The position numbers and the translations under genes are program-made. Source: an uncultured Alphaproteobacteria bacterium (lineage in GTDB: Bacteria > Pseudomonadota > Alphaproteobacteria > Caulobacterales > Caulobacteraceae). Taken from it: 64,000 bases of DNA. Below are positions 9,644 to 18,155 of the stretch, piece by piece (within the stretch, counting starts at the first letter, position 1; the number at the start of each line of letters is the position of its first letter). The DNA is taken from contig CAIOSI010000048.1 in NCBI GenBank assembly GCA_903860975.1, forward strand, positions 41,209 through 105,208, given 5' to 3'. Below the pieces are notes generated by a model, which searched no databases, was not told the DNA's origin, and worked only from the letters and a program-made list of their open reading frames with translations.

Positions 9644-9748
9644 CGTTGCGTGAGGCTGAGTGTCCACCAAAGGTTGGCCGTGGCGTCAAGGGGCTGACCC
9701 TGGGGCAAATCTCGTGCATTGTCTCCAAGGATCATCGACGGTGTGCCC

Positions 9749-9913
9749 ATGCGCCGACCTGTCGCTCTTCGCGTCGTTGGCGCCCTTGCGTTTGACTTCG
9801 CAGGTGTCGCCGACGCTCAAAAGATTGACGGCAAGGCCAAGCGCCAAGGCGCGGATGGGAAATTCGCCAAGTTCGGCACACCGGGTGCGGTTCGCGTTCC
9901 GGCCAAGGGCTAG
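9749..9913 (+). CDS. small putative secreted protein
   Basis: A 54-residue frame from ATG 9749 with a basic N-terminus (MRRPVALRVVGALAF), a short hydrophobic stretch and an Ala-Asp-Ala-Gln junction like a signal-peptidase site. The remaining ~30 residues include DGKFAKFGTPGAVRVPAKG. Small periplasmic proteins with C-DAxGKFxKCGxP patterns exist in this group; here both Cys positions are absent. It could be a decayed copy or chance. No neighbour supports a function. Confidence 0.3.
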   Translation: MRRPVALRVVGALAFDFAGVADAQKIDGKAKRQGADGKFAKFGTPGAVRVPAKG

Positions 9914-9938
9914 CCGCCTGCAGCTCTTAGCTGCGCCG

Positions 9939-10838
9939 CTAAGTGCCCCAGTATCTGATGCGCCGGGGCTTTTCGGTGAACCCGCGGTTCAGGACGAGCG
10001 CCAGCCTTACGCCCGCACGCTGAAGCTGGAGTTCGGCGGCCTTTTTTGCGGCGGCCTCATAGCCGACCGGCAGGTTGATGGGCGTCTGATCCTCACATCC
10101 GGGTCGCGAACCCAGTGTGTAGACGCTCGCCTTGGCGACCCCATAGGACTGGGTGGCCCAGTCCCTGGGCCCGCCGCGCTCCCATTCTGATTTCTGCGAC
10201 GGCGTAACCCGCGCCCGCAGACCATCGGCGATCGCTTGCGGGTCTGAGCCCATGGCCTCGATGAGGCGGGTGTCCCAGAAGCTGTGCAGGTTGGTGGATC
10301 GAGGCCCACCAAGCGAGAGCTGAACACAGTTGCCCCCATGATCATGATTGTCGGAGGCGTGCAGGGGTTGGTGCACGTCGCCAACGAAGTGGAGGACAAA
10401 TTTCAGTGCAAAGATCCGCTCGGCTTGATCCGTCGCCGGGTCCGCCAACTCGGCGACAAAGTCATTGATCCGATCAACGATGCAGTCTTGTGCGGGTCCG
10501 GTGCTGGCGGGCCGTGTAGACGTTGGATAGCCGAAGCAGGCGCTCGCGAGATCTGGATGGTCGAGCTCGATGTCGACAAAGTGCCACTGAGAGGTTTCGC
10601 GGTGAGTGTTGCGCCAGGTGTCCGCCCAGGTCGCCGCCTCGAGCATTGTATGAGCTGCGAGCGGGTCGGTATCGGCCGCAAGCAGGGCATCGACCTTCAT
10701 GCGGACCGCAGGGGTCAGGTAGGCTCGAGCTAGGGCGGCCACCACGCGATGGCCTTGATAGCCCCAGGCGTTGGCCTGGCCGCACACGGCGGCCAGACCG
10801 ATAGCTGCGACAGCGATGCGAAAGGATCGAGTGACCAT
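9939..10838 (-). CDS. S1/P1 nuclease family protein, exported
   Basis: The 299-residue product has a cleavable signal peptide ending QANA-W, so that the mature N-terminus is Trp, itself a zinc ligand in this family. All other tri-zinc ligands can be seen: GHRVVA, TWADTW, QWHFVDI, LHFVGDVHQPLHASDNHDHGGN and NLHSFWDTR. These enzymes cleave single-stranded DNA and RNA and remove 3'-phosphates, in the periplasm or outside the cell. The complete ligand set argues for an active enzyme. It lies between the relaxase and T4SS genes, but nothing ties it to transfer; phosphate scavenging is an equally good explanation. Confidence 0.88.
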   Translation of the reverse strand: MVTRSFRIAVAAIGLAAVCGQANAWGYQGHRVVAALARAYLTPAVRMKVDALLAADTDPLAAHTMLEAATWADTWRNTHRETSQWHFVDIELDHPDLASACFGYPTSTRPASTGPAQDCIVDRINDFVAELADPATDQAERIFALKFVLHFVGDVHQPLHASDNHDHGGNCVQLSLGGPRSTNLHSFWDTRLIEAMGSDPQAIADGLRARVTPSQKSEWERGGPRDWATQSYGVAKASVYTLGSRPGCEDQTPINLPVGYEAAAKKAAELQLQRAGVRLALVLNRGFTEKPRRIRYWGT

Positions 10839-10982
10839 TTGGGCTCGCCATAGCTGGCGAGCACGCTGAACGCTAGGCCGTTTGCGCCAGGTTGAGCGGC
10901 GCAGATGATCAGCCAGGTCAATCGCTCAAGCTCAAAGCGATCTCGAAAACCCGCCCGATGCGGCACCAGGTCGAGTGGCCAA

Positions 10983-11400
10983 ATTCTCAACGCCAGTGTC
11001 ATTGTGCCGACGCTCCTCGATGAGCTTGCAAGCGTTACCTGAGACCAATTTATGTCTGAAACTGACGAGGCGCTGATCATCCGTGAATTTGCAGCGGCCG
11101 AAGTGGCCTCGGCTTTGTCTCGTTTGGTGGGCACCGGGAAGCTTGAAGGTGCCGACGCCCTGGCCCGGTTAGCCGGCTTCGATGCCTGGCGAGCCGCAGC
11201 GACTGTTGATCTGGCATTTTCGGGCGTCAGACATTCGGTTGGCCAATGTGGTTGTCCGCCGGTTTGATTTGATACTGCGCACGCCAGATGCCCGTCACGC
11301 CGCGGCTTGGCGTCGCGATGATCATTTGCTTGTAACGCTCGATAGCCGGCTGGCGCTGGCCGCAACGGAACTCGGCATCAGGACGAGACTTCTGGACTGA
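10983..11400 (+). pseudogene. broken VapC-type PIN-domain toxin
   Basis: Joined across its defects, the frame reads like a full PIN toxin: LNASVIVPTLLDELASVT, stop, DQFMSETDEALIIREFAAAEVASALSRL, then ASDIRLANVVVRRFDL, RTPDARHAAA and LLVTLDSRLA. Three lesions are visible. The first catalytic Asp is Asn (AAC at 10989), an in-frame TGA sits at 11040-11042, and a frameshift falls between about 11212 and 11228. No start codon is obvious before 10983 and no antitoxin was recognised upstream. The gene is dead by any reading. Confidence 0.7.
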
Positions 11401-11423
11401 ATTTTATGGATCAGCTGCGGCTC

Positions 11424-13325
11424 TCATCGCCGGTGGCCGTCCCGAGCGCGTCGGGAGGCCGCCTCGCTGTAGCGGTTCGCTCGAGCCTCGACCTCGGCGC
11501 GATCTGCACCCTCATCGGGCAAGGGTTCAAGCGCGTCTAAGTCCAGATCGGGAAGAGCAAGAACGAGGTCTTGGGCGCGAGCCTTCGCGGCCTTTCCAGC
11601 GTTTGGCTCTGTTGCCTCCTCAGCGGCAGGCGACGGTTTTCCGTTTAGGGGGCTAGCAACCCTTGGCGGGAGCGGCCTTGGCGGCAGCGTTGGCGGCGGC
11701 GCAAGGCGAGCCTTGAAGGCGCGCTCGCGCCAATAGACGATCTTGCGTCCAAGGATGGGCGCCAGTCCAGCGCGCAGGACGATGAGGTGTCCCGGGGCCA
11801 TCTGGATCAGCTCCTGTGGCATCATCAACGCGCGGCGCTGGTCGCTGTCGGTCTGGCTGTGGCGGCCGGGAGACAGGCCACGGGGGCTGCTGAAGGCGCG
11901 TCCTGCGTAGGTATAAAACCCCAGGCGTTCTGAGAGGTCCTGAGCCACCTTGAGCTCTTTTGGGGCAAACGCGATCTCCAGGCCGCAGTTGGCGATGATC
12001 CCCTCGGCGACGTCGTGACCATATTCGGCCCGAAGCTGCGCGGGGCTCTGCAGAACCGGAAGAAGGCGCAATCCATAGCCTGCGACATAGGCGAAGGCCT
12101 GGGCGATCACAGCGGCGTGCCCAAGACGGGCAAACTCGTCGAGCAGCATCAGAACGGGGATGGTGTGGCGTTCAGCCGTGGGGCGTTCGCGCGTGTTGAG
12201 GTCGATGAGTTGTTGCAAGAGCAGATTGTAGAGCGGGGCGACCCTGGCGAGGTTGTCTGGCGAGACGGTGAGATAGAGCGACATCCGACGCTCGCGCAGG
12301 TCGCGGAGGTCGAAGTCACTGGCCTCAGTGGCGGCGCAGACGCGCGGGTTGAGCCAAAGGTTCATCCGAGCTGTGATCGTCTGCTTGATCGAGGCGAAGG
12401 TATTCTCCGAGGCCGAACAAAAATCGCAGATCGCACTGGCGCAGCCCTCAGACAGCGGCTGGCCGGCTTGCTTGCGCGCGTCCAGGATTTTGGGAAGCTG
12501 GGTGCGGGGGCTGCCTTCTGTCAGGGCGTGATAGATTGCGCCCAGACTGAAGGGCGAGCCCGGGGTTGCTGCGACAAGCGCGCCCACGCCGATGAAGCCG
12601 GTGCGCGCGGCCTCCGCCCAGAAGGGGTCGGCATTGAGCGGTGCGGGGAACAGCATGACCGCCAGCTTCTGGAGTTCATCGAGGACGGCGTCGGCATCTG
12701 TCCGGTCGATGTGGCCCAGGGGATTGAACCTTTTCGTGCGTCCCTCCGGCTCCAAGGGATCGAACAGCAGTACCTCTTGTCCGTGGCCCGCGCGAAAGCC
12801 TGCCGTGGCCTCCCAGTTCTCCCGCTTGACGTCCAGCACGACAGCCGAGTCCGGCCAGGCCAAAAGATTGGGGATCACCACGCCGACCCCCTTGCCGGCC
12901 CGGGTCGGGGCATAAAGCAGGACATGTTCATCGCTGCCACTGATCAGCAACCGGCCGCCCTTGCGGCCGATCACAATGCCCTGGCGGGCCCGTAGGCCGC
13001 CCTTTCTCAGCTCGGCTTCGGTGGCCCATCTGGCCGCGCCATGCAGGGGCGGTCGCAGACTTTTTGCAAGCCCCACGGCAACCAAGCCCGCAGCGACGGC
13101 CGAAACCATCGATCCGACGGCGAGCCAATGGCCAACGCTTTGGTCGGCACGGAAGTACCAGAACCAGGCCAGGACGGCGAAGGGGTCGAGACGTGCCGAG
13201 AGGCGCCGCAGGCCAGCCAGCGCAACCAGGAGAGCAAGACCTGTCGCAGCGGCCGCCGCGCTCGAAGCCAGAAGGCCCGCATAGGCTACCTTAAGCGGCC
13301 AGGGCGCGCTTGCGAGCCGGATCAT
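11424..13325 (-). CDS. virD4: type IV secretion coupling protein (VirD4/TraG family)
   Basis: The 633-residue ATPase has two N-terminal membrane helices (about residues 15-35 and 70-88). The Walker A loop is APTRAGKGVGVVIPN, residues about 138-152, and the Walker B is VLMLLDEFARLG. A Pro- and acid-rich tail follows after residue 540. Coupling proteins bring the relaxase-DNA complex to the secretion channel at the inner membrane. The start overlaps the end of virB11 by 35 bases, closing the minus-strand operon. Length and motifs are normal, so the gene looks intact. The matching relaxase is probably the one at 8618. Confidence 0.9.
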   Translation of the reverse strand: MIRLASAPWPLKVAYAGLLASSAAAAATGLALLVALAGLRRLSARLDPFAVLAWFWYFRADQSVGHWLAVGSMVSAVAAGLVAVGLAKSLRPPLHGAARWATEAELRKGGLRARQGIVIGRKGGRLLISGSDEHVLLYAPTRAGKGVGVVIPNLLAWPDSAVVLDVKRENWEATAGFRAGHGQEVLLFDPLEPEGRTKRFNPLGHIDRTDADAVLDELQKLAVMLFPAPLNADPFWAEAARTGFIGVGALVAATPGSPFSLGAIYHALTEGSPRTQLPKILDARKQAGQPLSEGCASAICDFCSASENTFASIKQTITARMNLWLNPRVCAATEASDFDLRDLRERRMSLYLTVSPDNLARVAPLYNLLLQQLIDLNTRERPTAERHTIPVLMLLDEFARLGHAAVIAQAFAYVAGYGLRLLPVLQSPAQLRAEYGHDVAEGIIANCGLEIAFAPKELKVAQDLSERLGFYTYAGRAFSSPRGLSPGRHSQTDSDQRRALMMPQELIQMAPGHLIVLRAGLAPILGRKIVYWRERAFKARLAPPPTLPPRPLPPRVASPLNGKPSPAAEEATEPNAGKAAKARAQDLVLALPDLDLDALEPLPDEGADRAEVEARANRYSEAASRRARDGHRR

Positions 13326-14292
13326 ACCAGACCTCGGTGATGCGGAAGCGTCCGTCCACCCGCTTGATCTGCACCACGATATCGACCAGCAGGTGCAGCA
13401 GGGCGCGGATGTCGTCTCGGACCAGGTCGCGGCCGCCTTCGGACTCCTTCACCAGCAGAGTGAGCTGCTCAAACGCCAGCGCTGCGGAGTCGGCGTGGAT
13501 GGTGGTGATGGAGCCGGGGTGGCCGGAATTTACGTTGCGCAGGTAATAGAAGGCTGTGGCGTCGCGCAGCTCCTGCATCAGGATGCGGTCGGGTCGCATG
13601 CGCAGCGCACTTTCCAGAAGCTCTTTTGCGCCCACCCGAGCCAGGCCCTGGCCATCCTTGGCGTAGAGCAGGTGGACGACATTGCGATGCGGCACGACGA
13701 GCTCGCGGCTGTCTTCGATGGTCACCAGGCGCTCTGCGAGCGGGATTTCCCGCACCAGGCCCTTGGCGAGGGTCGTCTTGCCAGAGCCTGTGGCGCCGGA
13801 GATCAGGATATTGCGGCGGCTTCTCACGGCGCGCCTGAAAAAGCCTCGCCAGTCTTTTGCCTCGCGCAGGGCCAAAAGGGCTGCCTCGTTTGCATCAAGG
13901 TCGGCAGGGGTGGGGGCGATGGCGTCGAACAGGCCTGAGGCCTCAAAGGCCTCCAGACCGAACTCCCTCGCCGAGGGCTTGCGCAGCGTCAAAGACAGAT
14001 GCTCTGCGGCGGGCGGCAGGACAATCTGACAGCGCTCGCCCGTTGGCAGAACGGTTGAGCAGATCGGGGCCTCGGAGGTGATGTCCTGGGCGGTGAAGGC
14101 GGCTGCGGCCACCGCCAGGTGCATGAGCGCTGCCGCCTCCAGCTCAGGGGCTTCAAACCACGCCCAGCGCCCGGCCCGCTCAATGGCCAGTTCGAAAGGT
14201 CGGTTGACCACCAGTTCGGTGACGTCGTCCGACGCCAGGTGGCGTCGCAAAGGGGCCAGGTAGTGGTTCAGGACGGCATGGTCCTGGGCCAC
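13291..14292 (-). CDS. virB11: type IV secretion hexameric ATPase VirB11
   Basis: The 333-residue product starts at a GTG two bases after the virB10 stop. The N-terminal domain occupies roughly residues 1-140. The C-terminal ATPase has Walker A (ISGATGSGKTTLAKG), the Asp/Glu box LVTIEDSRELV and the His box SGHPGSITTIHAD. VirB11 powers pilus assembly and substrate transfer on the cytoplasmic side. The motifs are complete. It is read together with virB8-B10 and virD4, all spaced by overlaps or a few bases. Confidence 0.92.
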   Translation of the reverse strand: MAQDHAVLNHYLAPLRRHLASDDVTELVVNRPFELAIERAGRWAWFEAPELEAAALMHLAVAAAAFTAQDITSEAPICSTVLPTGERCQIVLPPAAEHLSLTLRKPSAREFGLEAFEASGLFDAIAPTPADLDANEAALLALREAKDWRGFFRRAVRSRRNILISGATGSGKTTLAKGLVREIPLAERLVTIEDSRELVVPHRNVVHLLYAKDGQGLARVGAKELLESALRMRPDRILMQELRDATAFYYLRNVNSGHPGSITTIHADSAALAFEQLTLLVKESEGGRDLVRDDIRALLHLLVDIVVQIKRVDGRFRITEVWYDPARKRALAA

Positions 14293-14294
14293 GG

Positions 14295-15437
14295 CTATCG
14301 CGCCTTCAGGGTGTAGACGCTTGAGAAATCAAGATCCTGCGCCACGAAGACCGCCACCTGCGAGCCTTGCGGCTTTCGCAGAACCGGCGGGATGTTGATG
14401 TCGTTTTTCAAGGCGACGGAGGCGGTCTCGGAAGGGACGCGGTTGATCGTTCCGGAATTGCCTCGGGCGGCGATCGCGGTTGTGGCGTCGTCGACCACCG
14501 AGAGTAACAGCGCGCCTCCAAACCTGTGCCAAAAGAAGGTGTCCAGGTCGCCGTCGAAGCCCGCGCGTCCCAAAGCGTCGGAGGCCGGTGAGGCAAGACT
14601 GATGGCGACGCCTGATGGTGTCACCGCCCGGGTCCAAAGAACGAAGAGCCGCTTTTGGCCCTGCCGCATCCCCGACCGGTACTCTCCCAGGACCCTTGAT
14701 CCCTTTTCCATCAACACGACGGATCCGTTGTCTGAATACACATCCTTGGGGATCAGGCAGCTGACATAGCCGGGCGTGGCCGTGTCCATCGCCGTCTGCA
14801 AGATGCAAGGAATCGTCGCACCCGCCACGACGAGGAAATTGCGATCGGGCAGGCGCGTGGCCTGGACCAGGCCAATGGCCGAGCCCTGTCGCAACTGTTC
14901 AAGCTCGCTGGCGCTGTTGGTTGCGGTGCGGACCGAGGCCGCGATCGCCTGGGTCTGAGCGGTTGATATGGCCTGCGCGCTGCCGCTGAAGACCAGGATC
15001 GGGGCGCTGCGGATCGCCTGAAGGTCGGCCGATTTTTGAGCAACGGCTTGGGCGCGAGCCTGCGCCTGGGCCTGCGTCATACCGGATGCGGTGGTGGGGG
15101 GCTGGATGGCAGGGATGTTGCCTTGGGCAACGCTTGCCTTGATCAGGGCGGGCGCTGCTGGGCCCGGATTGGCCAGGGTGGGCGGCTGATCTCGGGCCGG
15201 CTCAAAATTAACGACCTGCCGAGCCGGCTGATCAGGCGCCTTGTGCGGGCCGGTCTTCCCAGGATGCCAGGTTGCCGCAACAAAGACCCCACACCCAGCT
15301 GCAAACGCCACGATTGTCAGGGCCTTGCCCGGCCGGTGCGCGCCAAAGGCACCTGCGATAGGGGATATGGTCCGGTTGAGCGGCGGGGTCTGGGGCTCGG
15401 CGGGTGGAGGAAGGCCTTCGCGATGGGCGTCTGTCAT
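14295..15437 (-). CDS. virB10: type IV secretion channel protein VirB10
   Basis: The 380-residue protein has the VirB10 layout: a short cytoplasmic part, one membrane helix (about residues 38-56, LTIVAFAAGCGVFVAATW) and a Pro/Ala-rich periplasmic linker. The conserved C-terminal domain includes IPCILQTAMDTATPGYVSC and VVLMEKGSRVLGEY. VirB10 spans both membranes and forms the outer ring with VirB7 and VirB9. Its start overlaps the virB9 stop by four bases. No damage is visible, although VirB7 was not found in the window. Confidence 0.9.
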   Translation of the reverse strand: MTDAHREGLPPPAEPQTPPLNRTISPIAGAFGAHRPGKALTIVAFAAGCGVFVAATWHPGKTGPHKAPDQPARQVVNFEPARDQPPTLANPGPAAPALIKASVAQGNIPAIQPPTTASGMTQAQAQARAQAVAQKSADLQAIRSAPILVFSGSAQAISTAQTQAIAASVRTATNSASELEQLRQGSAIGLVQATRLPDRNFLVVAGATIPCILQTAMDTATPGYVSCLIPKDVYSDNGSVVLMEKGSRVLGEYRSGMRQGQKRLFVLWTRAVTPSGVAISLASPASDALGRAGFDGDLDTFFWHRFGGALLLSVVDDATTAIAARGNSGTINRVPSETASVALKNDINIPPVLRKPQGSQVAVFVAQDLDFSSVYTLKAR

Positions 15438-16288
15438 GGCGTCTTGGGATCCTTATCGGCCCGGTCCACGTCGGCCGCGGCGGTATTGGTTCCTGGGTTT
15501 GAGCCGTAGGGGTCAGGCGCGAGGTTGTAGATGCACAGCAGGTCCGATCCGCGGCGCAACCGGAAGACCTTGGCGGTGGCGTGCACCACCACAAACTCGC
15601 CGCGGACATCGAAGGCGACGAGGCTCTCAGTACCTTGGGGCGTTAAGACATAGATCGCCGGGATCGCTTGTCCGGCCGGAAAGCGCATCACGGTAAAGCG
15701 GCCGTTATCGGAGATTTCCGACGGCTGCAGGCTTTCTTCGCCCTGGACTTCGTAGGCGAAATTGCGAGGCCCCTCCAGGATGCCGCGCTCGAGTTTCAGC
15801 GCGACAATTTTCTTGCGCAGGTCCGCCTCGGCCGACGAGGCCACAGCGACGGCGCGCGCCTGCTCGTCGGCGGGGTAGCCAAAGCGCACCACAAAGTAGG
15901 TGTCAGGCGCATCCCGATCGGTGAGCGCCTCGCGCGTTATGAGCTCGAAGGTGTAGCTGCGGATCGCGCCGTTGGGGGTTAGGGCCGTGACGATCAGGTT
16001 GGTGGGCGCGCGGCGGGCCTTGGGCTTGAGGAACACCATATTTTTCTGAGGTGCCACATCCCAGGCGGTCGCATCGCCCAGTGCGGCGTGCACGATGGTC
16101 TCCCCGGGACTGAACAAAATCTGGGTCGCCGTGCGAAAAGCGCCCACCACTCTGACGACCTGCTGCGGGTCATAGTTGAGGTTGCGGATGCGCGGGTCGG
16201 CGGCGCCTGGGCGCGGTGTGTCCAGCGCATAAGCGCTTGAGGTCGCCGCCAGCGCCACGACGGCGGCCAGGGGCAGAAGCGGTTTCAC
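15434..16288 (-). CDS. virB9: type IV secretion outer-ring protein VirB9
   Basis: The 284-residue product begins with a signal peptide (MKPLLPLAAVVALAATSSAYA). The N-terminal domain carries DPRIRNLNYDPQQVVRVVG and FSPGETIVHAALGD, and the C-terminal domain has ISDNGRFTVMRFP and a final LLCIYNLAPDPYG. This is the VirB9/TrbG/CagX family that lines the periplasmic channel together with VirB10. Four-base ATGA overlaps at both ends tie it to virB8 and virB10 and suggest coupled translation. Confidence 0.9.
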   Translation of the reverse strand: MKPLLPLAAVVALAATSSAYALDTPRPGAADPRIRNLNYDPQQVVRVVGAFRTATQILFSPGETIVHAALGDATAWDVAPQKNMVFLKPKARRAPTNLIVTALTPNGAIRSYTFELITREALTDRDAPDTYFVVRFGYPADEQARAVAVASSAEADLRKKIVALKLERGILEGPRNFAYEVQGEESLQPSEISDNGRFTVMRFPAGQAIPAIYVLTPQGTESLVAFDVRGEFVVVHATAKVFRLRRGSDLLCIYNLAPDPYGSNPGTNTAAADVDRADKDPKTP

Positions 16289-16965
16289 CGCACGACCTCC
16301 GGGTCAGAGCGGTAGCTGGCGACCTGGAAGCCGATCGGGTTGCGCAGTCGATCTGCCTCGGCCATCGGGGCCTTGGTGTAGTCGAAGGCGATGGTCGCGA
16401 TCCAATCGCTGTCTTCGACCTGTTGGGCCTGGCGCACGAGACGGTGGAAACGGACGTTGGCCACCTTTGGACTGACGAAGCTTATGGCGCGGATGGAAAT
16501 CAGGCTCTCGGCCTGAGTACCCCAGGCGATCTGTGGGCTTTGCGGGTTGGTGGGTCGGAAGCGATCAGCCCAGCGCTGTTGTTCGATCGGCGTCGACATG
16601 ATCGAGACCTGGCGGAAATTCGGCTCGGCGGCTTGCGCAAGCCATCCTTCCCGGGCTCTCACATAGGTTCCCAGGAAGTATTTTGTGACCGCCTCGTCGT
16701 AGGTAATGCGCTGCGGCCCCTTCAGGCCTGACATGACGTCGACGGCTCCGGTCGTGCGATCCACGCGCACGACAAAGGGCTCGACGGTCTTGAGCGGCGC
16801 CATGGCTGCGACGGCGAGGACGGCTGCTGAAGCCAGACCAAGCGCGCCTGCCGCGACCGTCCAGGCCAGACGCCGTGACCGTTCAGCAGACGCCAATCGG
16901 TCCTCGTCCCAACGCCGGGCTTCGGCGAAGTAGAGCTTAAGGTCGGAAGCCGGAACGCCGCTCAT
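16285..16965 (-). CDS. virB8: type IV secretion inner-membrane assembly factor VirB8
   Basis: The 226-residue protein has a cytoplasmic start, one membrane helix (about residues 28-52, AWTVAAGALGLASAAVLAV) and a periplasmic NTF2-like domain. Recognisable pieces are PFVVRVDRTTG, YDEAVTKYFLGTYVRAREGW, and NPIGFQVASYRSDPEV at the end. VirB8 nucleates the complex at the inner membrane. Its ATG overlaps the stop of an upstream frame by four bases (ATGA), so another T4SS gene once preceded it directly. Confidence 0.9.
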   Translation of the reverse strand: MSGVPASDLKLYFAEARRWDEDRLASAERSRRLAWTVAAGALGLASAAVLAVAAMAPLKTVEPFVVRVDRTTGAVDVMSGLKGPQRITYDEAVTKYFLGTYVRAREGWLAQAAEPNFRQVSIMSTPIEQQRWADRFRPTNPQSPQIAWGTQAESLISIRAISFVSPKVANVRFHRLVRQAQQVEDSDWIATIAFDYTKAPMAEADRLRNPIGFQVASYRSDPEVVR

Positions 16966-17110
16966 GCGTAACGCGGGGGGGTCGTGCGCGTAGGCAAAAT
17001 CATATCGGCGCTCCGGACAACCTGGGAGCCAGTTGGGGGTGTGGCTCCGTTCCCCGAGATTGGCTCAAGCAAGGCAGGCCGCGCGAGGCGTAGGTCTACG
17101 TACGCTATGG
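16962..17110 (-). pseudogene. probable C-terminal scrap of the gene before virB8
   Basis: An open frame ends at 16962 with TGA overlapping the virB8 ATG, the same junction used throughout the operon. Its last ~45 codons (for example NGATPPTGSQVVRSADM) have the low-complexity look of a VirB6-type tail. Further upstream the frame runs antisense into the methyltransferase gene and shows no T4SS similarity. A deletion that removed the virB1-B6 section is the simplest explanation. The identity as virB6 is a guess from gene order. Confidence 0.35.
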
Positions 17111-17241
17111 CCGAAAACGGACGGGCCTGTCTGGTCGCCCAGCTTTGCCTGTGCGAACGCCACATCCTCCTGAGTGCGCTGCAAACCGCGGCGAATTGAT
17201 ATCGTTCGACGCTGAAGATGAGCCGGTCGAAGTAGATTTCG

Positions 17242-17700
17242 GTGAGCGACATCGGGCCGACACGGTTCAGACCTGGGGCCGAGGCGCAATTTGCCGCCTT
17301 CAAGAGCGCTGCCAGCGACTACGTCACCAACCTGGCGCCTGAAGAAAGACCGGGCCTACTCGAAAAGCCGTTGGATTGGGGAGCCGGTCACGTCGGCTAT
17401 TTCATGGCCATGTATCAACTGTTCCACGGCCTGCAGGCCCTAAAACTGACGCCTGGCGACAAGCTGCTAGAGGTTGGTGGCGGGGCGGGCTGGGCGACGG
17501 AGATCATGGCGTCTTTAGCCTGAAGGATTACCGTGATTGAGCCCTCGGCCGCCATGATCGAGGTGGCCAGGCAGCGTGTGCAGGCCCACGTCCGCAACTT
17601 CGGCAAGCCCGAGATGATCAACAATGTCAGTTGGCAGTGTGCGGTGCTTGAGGAGGCGCTGCTGTTCGATAACTTCGCCGATGGTGCCATCTTCTTTGAG
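17242..17700 (+). pseudogene. SAM-dependent methyltransferase, N-terminal half
   Basis: The frame from ATG 17242 gives FAAFKSAASDYVTNL, LDWGAGHVGYFMAMYQL and the SAM-binding motif GDKLLEVGGGAGWATEIMASLA. It then meets an in-frame TGA (17521-17523) and continues in the same frame with VIEPSAAMIEVARQRV (motif II region), up to DGAIFFE at 17700. The C-terminal half of the same protein type lies at 20803-21152 on the same strand. The gene is thus doubly broken: a nonsense codon, and a 3.1-kb separation exactly between FFE and SFRHLIDEHEAL. Confidence 0.75.
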
Positions 17701-17953
17701 CCTATAATCCCTATTCCGTCGCGCACTATGACCACGCCCGCTACCACGAGAGCCTGGGCAACGTGACGACGGCCGACGCCTACTTCGGATGCGCCAACGA
17801 CATCCTGCGCCGCCGTGCCAGCGTCAAACGCCAAACACTCGAACATCGGCGCTTGCAGCACCGCAAAATCGCCGCCCAGATATCAACCCCAGATGAGGCC
17901 AACCCTCCGCTAAATCCAAAGCCCGGCTGTCCCAAAACTTCTGACGACGTACA
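17701..17953 (+). mobile_element. IS3-family transposase remnant with a possible right end
   Basis: In one frame the sequence reads AYNPYSVAHYDHARYHESLGN, then TTADAYFG and KRQTLEHRRLQHRKIAA. This is the end of the integrase core of IS3-type transposases (YHESLGNLTPADVYFG in relatives). The upstream part of the transposase is missing. After the coding scrap, positions 17928-17953 begin with TGTCCC and end with GACGACGTACA, resembling an IS3 right inverted repeat that closes on CA. No matching left end was found. Confidence 0.6.
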
Positions 17954-18155
17954 CTGGCTGGGTGATCGTCGCCGATAAGAATCTAGGTAAGGGGATTTCC
18001 TCATTGATCCCGCCGAGCGCACCTACTCGACAAGCGCCGGTTCGAGGACATCATCGGCCAGCTATCGGACGCCCACGAGATCGAGGGATTCGTGGGCCAG
18101 GGTCCGAAACGGCGGCCAGGTATCGCGGGAAGGTCGCCGAGTCGAGCGAGGTGGC
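17954..18155. other. unassigned sequence between IS3 remnant and PEP-CTERM gene
   Basis: Fragments with coding look exist in two plus frames (RFEDIIGQLSDAHEIEGFVGQG in one, AARYRGKVAESSEVA in another), as if one short gene end carried a frameshift near 18105. I do not recognise the family. Confidence 0.25.
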
